NCBI RefSeq assembly: GCF_900546705.1
Contig: NZ_URDP01000036.1
Span: 1-20,772, forward strand
Reading direction: 5' to 3'
DNA from: an uncultured Oscillibacter sp.
Lineage (GTDB): Bacteria; Bacillota; Clostridia; Oscillospirales; Oscillospiraceae
DNA: 20,772 nt
Shown: in pieces, positions 20,023 to 20,772 of the stretch
Position numbering within the stretch: the stretch's first letter is position 1
Layout of the letters: the number at the start of each line of letters is the position of its first letter
Position numbers and translations under genes: made by a program
Notes under the pieces: generated by a model
What the model was told of the DNA's origin: nothing
The model's database searches: none
The model's input: only the letters and a program-made list of their open reading frames with translations

Positions 20023-20323
20023 CGAAAGCAAAGGGGCAACTTTTAACGGTATCTTTGCGAACAAAGTGAAAACCTTAGCAAAGACCGGCCGGCCGTCCGG
20101 AGGGGGCGGTTCCGGCAGCAGAAAAGTCCGTTCCTTTTGCAGGGCCTTCTTCTTCAGCGGGAAGGAAGGCGCGGAAATAAGAAGGGAGCGTATTCAAGAA
20201 AAGATTCCTGTTCGCATTTCCCAAAAACGCCGGCTGTGCCGGCTTGCGGAGGACGGTTGATCCGGGGAGACCTCCGCATTCCCCAGCATTTTCCTCAAGA
20301 GTGAACTAGAAGGAGTGTGTGTT
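20023..20323 (+). promoter_or_regulatory. Long hairpin-rich 5' leader of cstA, possible structured regulatory RNA
   Basis: Visible pairings are GCAAAG (20028) with CTTTGC (20053), and CTTTGC alternatively with GCAAAG (20078). Further on are GCCTTC (20144) with GAAGGC (20165), GCCGGC-TGT-GCCGGC (20229-20243), and TGCGGAGG (20245) with CCTCCGCA (20271). The first three elements are mutually exclusive, as in a switch. I do not recognise any known riboswitch class, and no clear T-tract terminator precedes the gene. A 64-codon GTG-started frame at 20066-20260 lacks a ribosome binding site. Confidence 0.4.
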
Positions 20324-20772
20324 ATGGCTACATTTGTTCTGGGTCTCGTGATTTTGTTCGTGGGCGCTGCCATTTACGGCAAGTTCTGCGAAAAGGTCTT
20401 CGGGCCCGACGACCGGGAAACTCCCGCCTTCTCCAAGCAGGACGGCGTGGACTATGTTCCCATGAGAGGCTGGAAGAACAGCCTGATCAACCTGCTGAAC
20501 ATCGCAGGTACCGGCCCCATCTTTGGACCCATCCAGGGCATCCTCTTCGGGCCCATCGCGTTTATCACCATCCCCATCACCAACATCATCGGCGGTGCTA
20601 TGCACGACTATTTCTCCGGCATGATCTGCCTGCGTGACGGCGGCTCTCAGATGGCATCCATGGTCCGCAAGTACTCCAACAAGGGTGTGTACGGCGTGTA
20701 CCAGGTGTTCTGCTCTTTGCTGCTGCTGCTGGTGGGTGCTGTGTTCATCTACACCCCCGGCGACATCGCCGC
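20324..20772 (+). CDS. cstA: CstA-family carbon starvation / pyruvate (or peptide) transporter, 3' truncated by window
   Basis: AAGGAG lies eight bases before the ATG, and the frame stays open to the window end (149 full codons). After an N-terminal helix (FVLGLVILFVGAAIYGKF) come VFGPDDRETPAFSKQDGVDYVPMRGWK and NLLNIAGTGPIFGPIQGILFGP, then GGAMHDYFSGMICLRDGGSQM. All are conserved CstA landmarks (G-x-D-x-R-x-TPA, DGVDYVP, AGxGPIxGP). CstA-family proteins are multi-pass inner-membrane transporters, linked in enterobacteria to pyruvate and peptide uptake. The linker is shorter than in E. coli CstA, as in many Firmicutes members. It has its own promoter and a long leader. Confidence 0.93.
   Translation, partial: MATFVLGLVILFVGAAIYGKFCEKVFGPDDRETPAFSKQDGVDYVPMRGWKNSLINLLNIAGTGPIFGPIQGILFGPIAFITIPITNIIGGAMHDYFSGMICLRDGGSQMASMVRKYSNKGVYGVYQVFCSLLLLLVGAVFIYTPGDIA

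Noticed and set aside
20017..20110. Glycine riboswitch suggested by AAGGGGCAAC
   Set aside because: The defining CTCAGGCAAAAGGACAG-type segment and the second aptamer are absent.
20066..20260. A 64-codon GTG-started frame in the cstA leader, possible leader peptide
   Set aside because: No Shine-Dalgarno, low-complexity Gly/Ser/Arg translation, and it ends before the gene without an attenuator tied to its codons.
1..20772. CRISPR array, insertion sequence or transposase, rRNA
   Set aside because: No evenly spaced repeats, no terminal inverted repeats around a transposase-like frame, and no rRNA-like sequence were seen.

Overview
The window is a 20.8-kb GC-rich chromosomal segment. Sigma-A-type promoters (TTGACA/TATAAT-like hexamers, mostly 17-bp spacers), strong AGGAGG ribosome binding sites, a T-box leader, a ferredoxin-linked 2-oxoacid oxidoreductase and a zinc-ribbon membrane protein together suggest an anaerobic Gram-positive Clostridia member, most likely a GC-rich gut Oscillospiraceae (Flavonifractor/Lawsonibacter-like). 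The lineage is inferred from gene style; no rRNA is present.

Left edge (1-865): the 3' part of a phage-type N-acetylmuramoyl-L-alanine amidase, an AT-rich spacer with tandem 11-bp repeats, then the 3' end of a tRNA-Ser(GGA). This layout fits the lytic end of a prophage or other island integrated at a tRNA.

999-5307: housekeeping genes. They are a 59-aa glycine-zipper protein, a histidine phosphatase fused to a GNAT domain, a translationally coupled lipid kinase and CoA-type Nudix hydrolase, and an AI-2E-family permease. The lipid kinase and the permease diverge from promoters that appear to share one palindromic -35 box.

5323-11475: a complete peptide/nickel-type ABC importer operon (lipoprotein binding protein, two permeases, two short ATPases). 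It ends with a membrane-anchored HELAH metallopeptidase of the DUF3810 type and a strong terminator.

11499-14080: htpG (Hsp90) on the minus strand, and a divergent small membrane protein with a zinc ribbon.

14081-19803: a branched-chain amino acid module. ilvE is preceded by a T-box riboswitch whose specifier reads GTC (Val). Upstream on the same strand lies an operon of a P-loop NTPase plus the four subunits (delta, alpha, beta, gamma) of a 2-oxoacid:ferredoxin oxidoreductase, probably the 2-ketoisovalerate type. Divergent from it is a FadR-type GntR regulator; a 10-bp repeat overlaps promoter elements of both transcripts, suggesting direct control and autoregulation.

19804-20772: a strong promoter, tandem 11-bp-phased boxes upstream of it, a ~300-nt hairpin-rich leader, and the 5' end of a CstA-family transporter that runs off the window.

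I found no CRISPR array, insertion sequence or obvious defence island. The most unusual material is regulatory: the shared -35, the GntR operator pair, the cstA leader, and the Val T-box beside the ferredoxin oxidoreductase operon.
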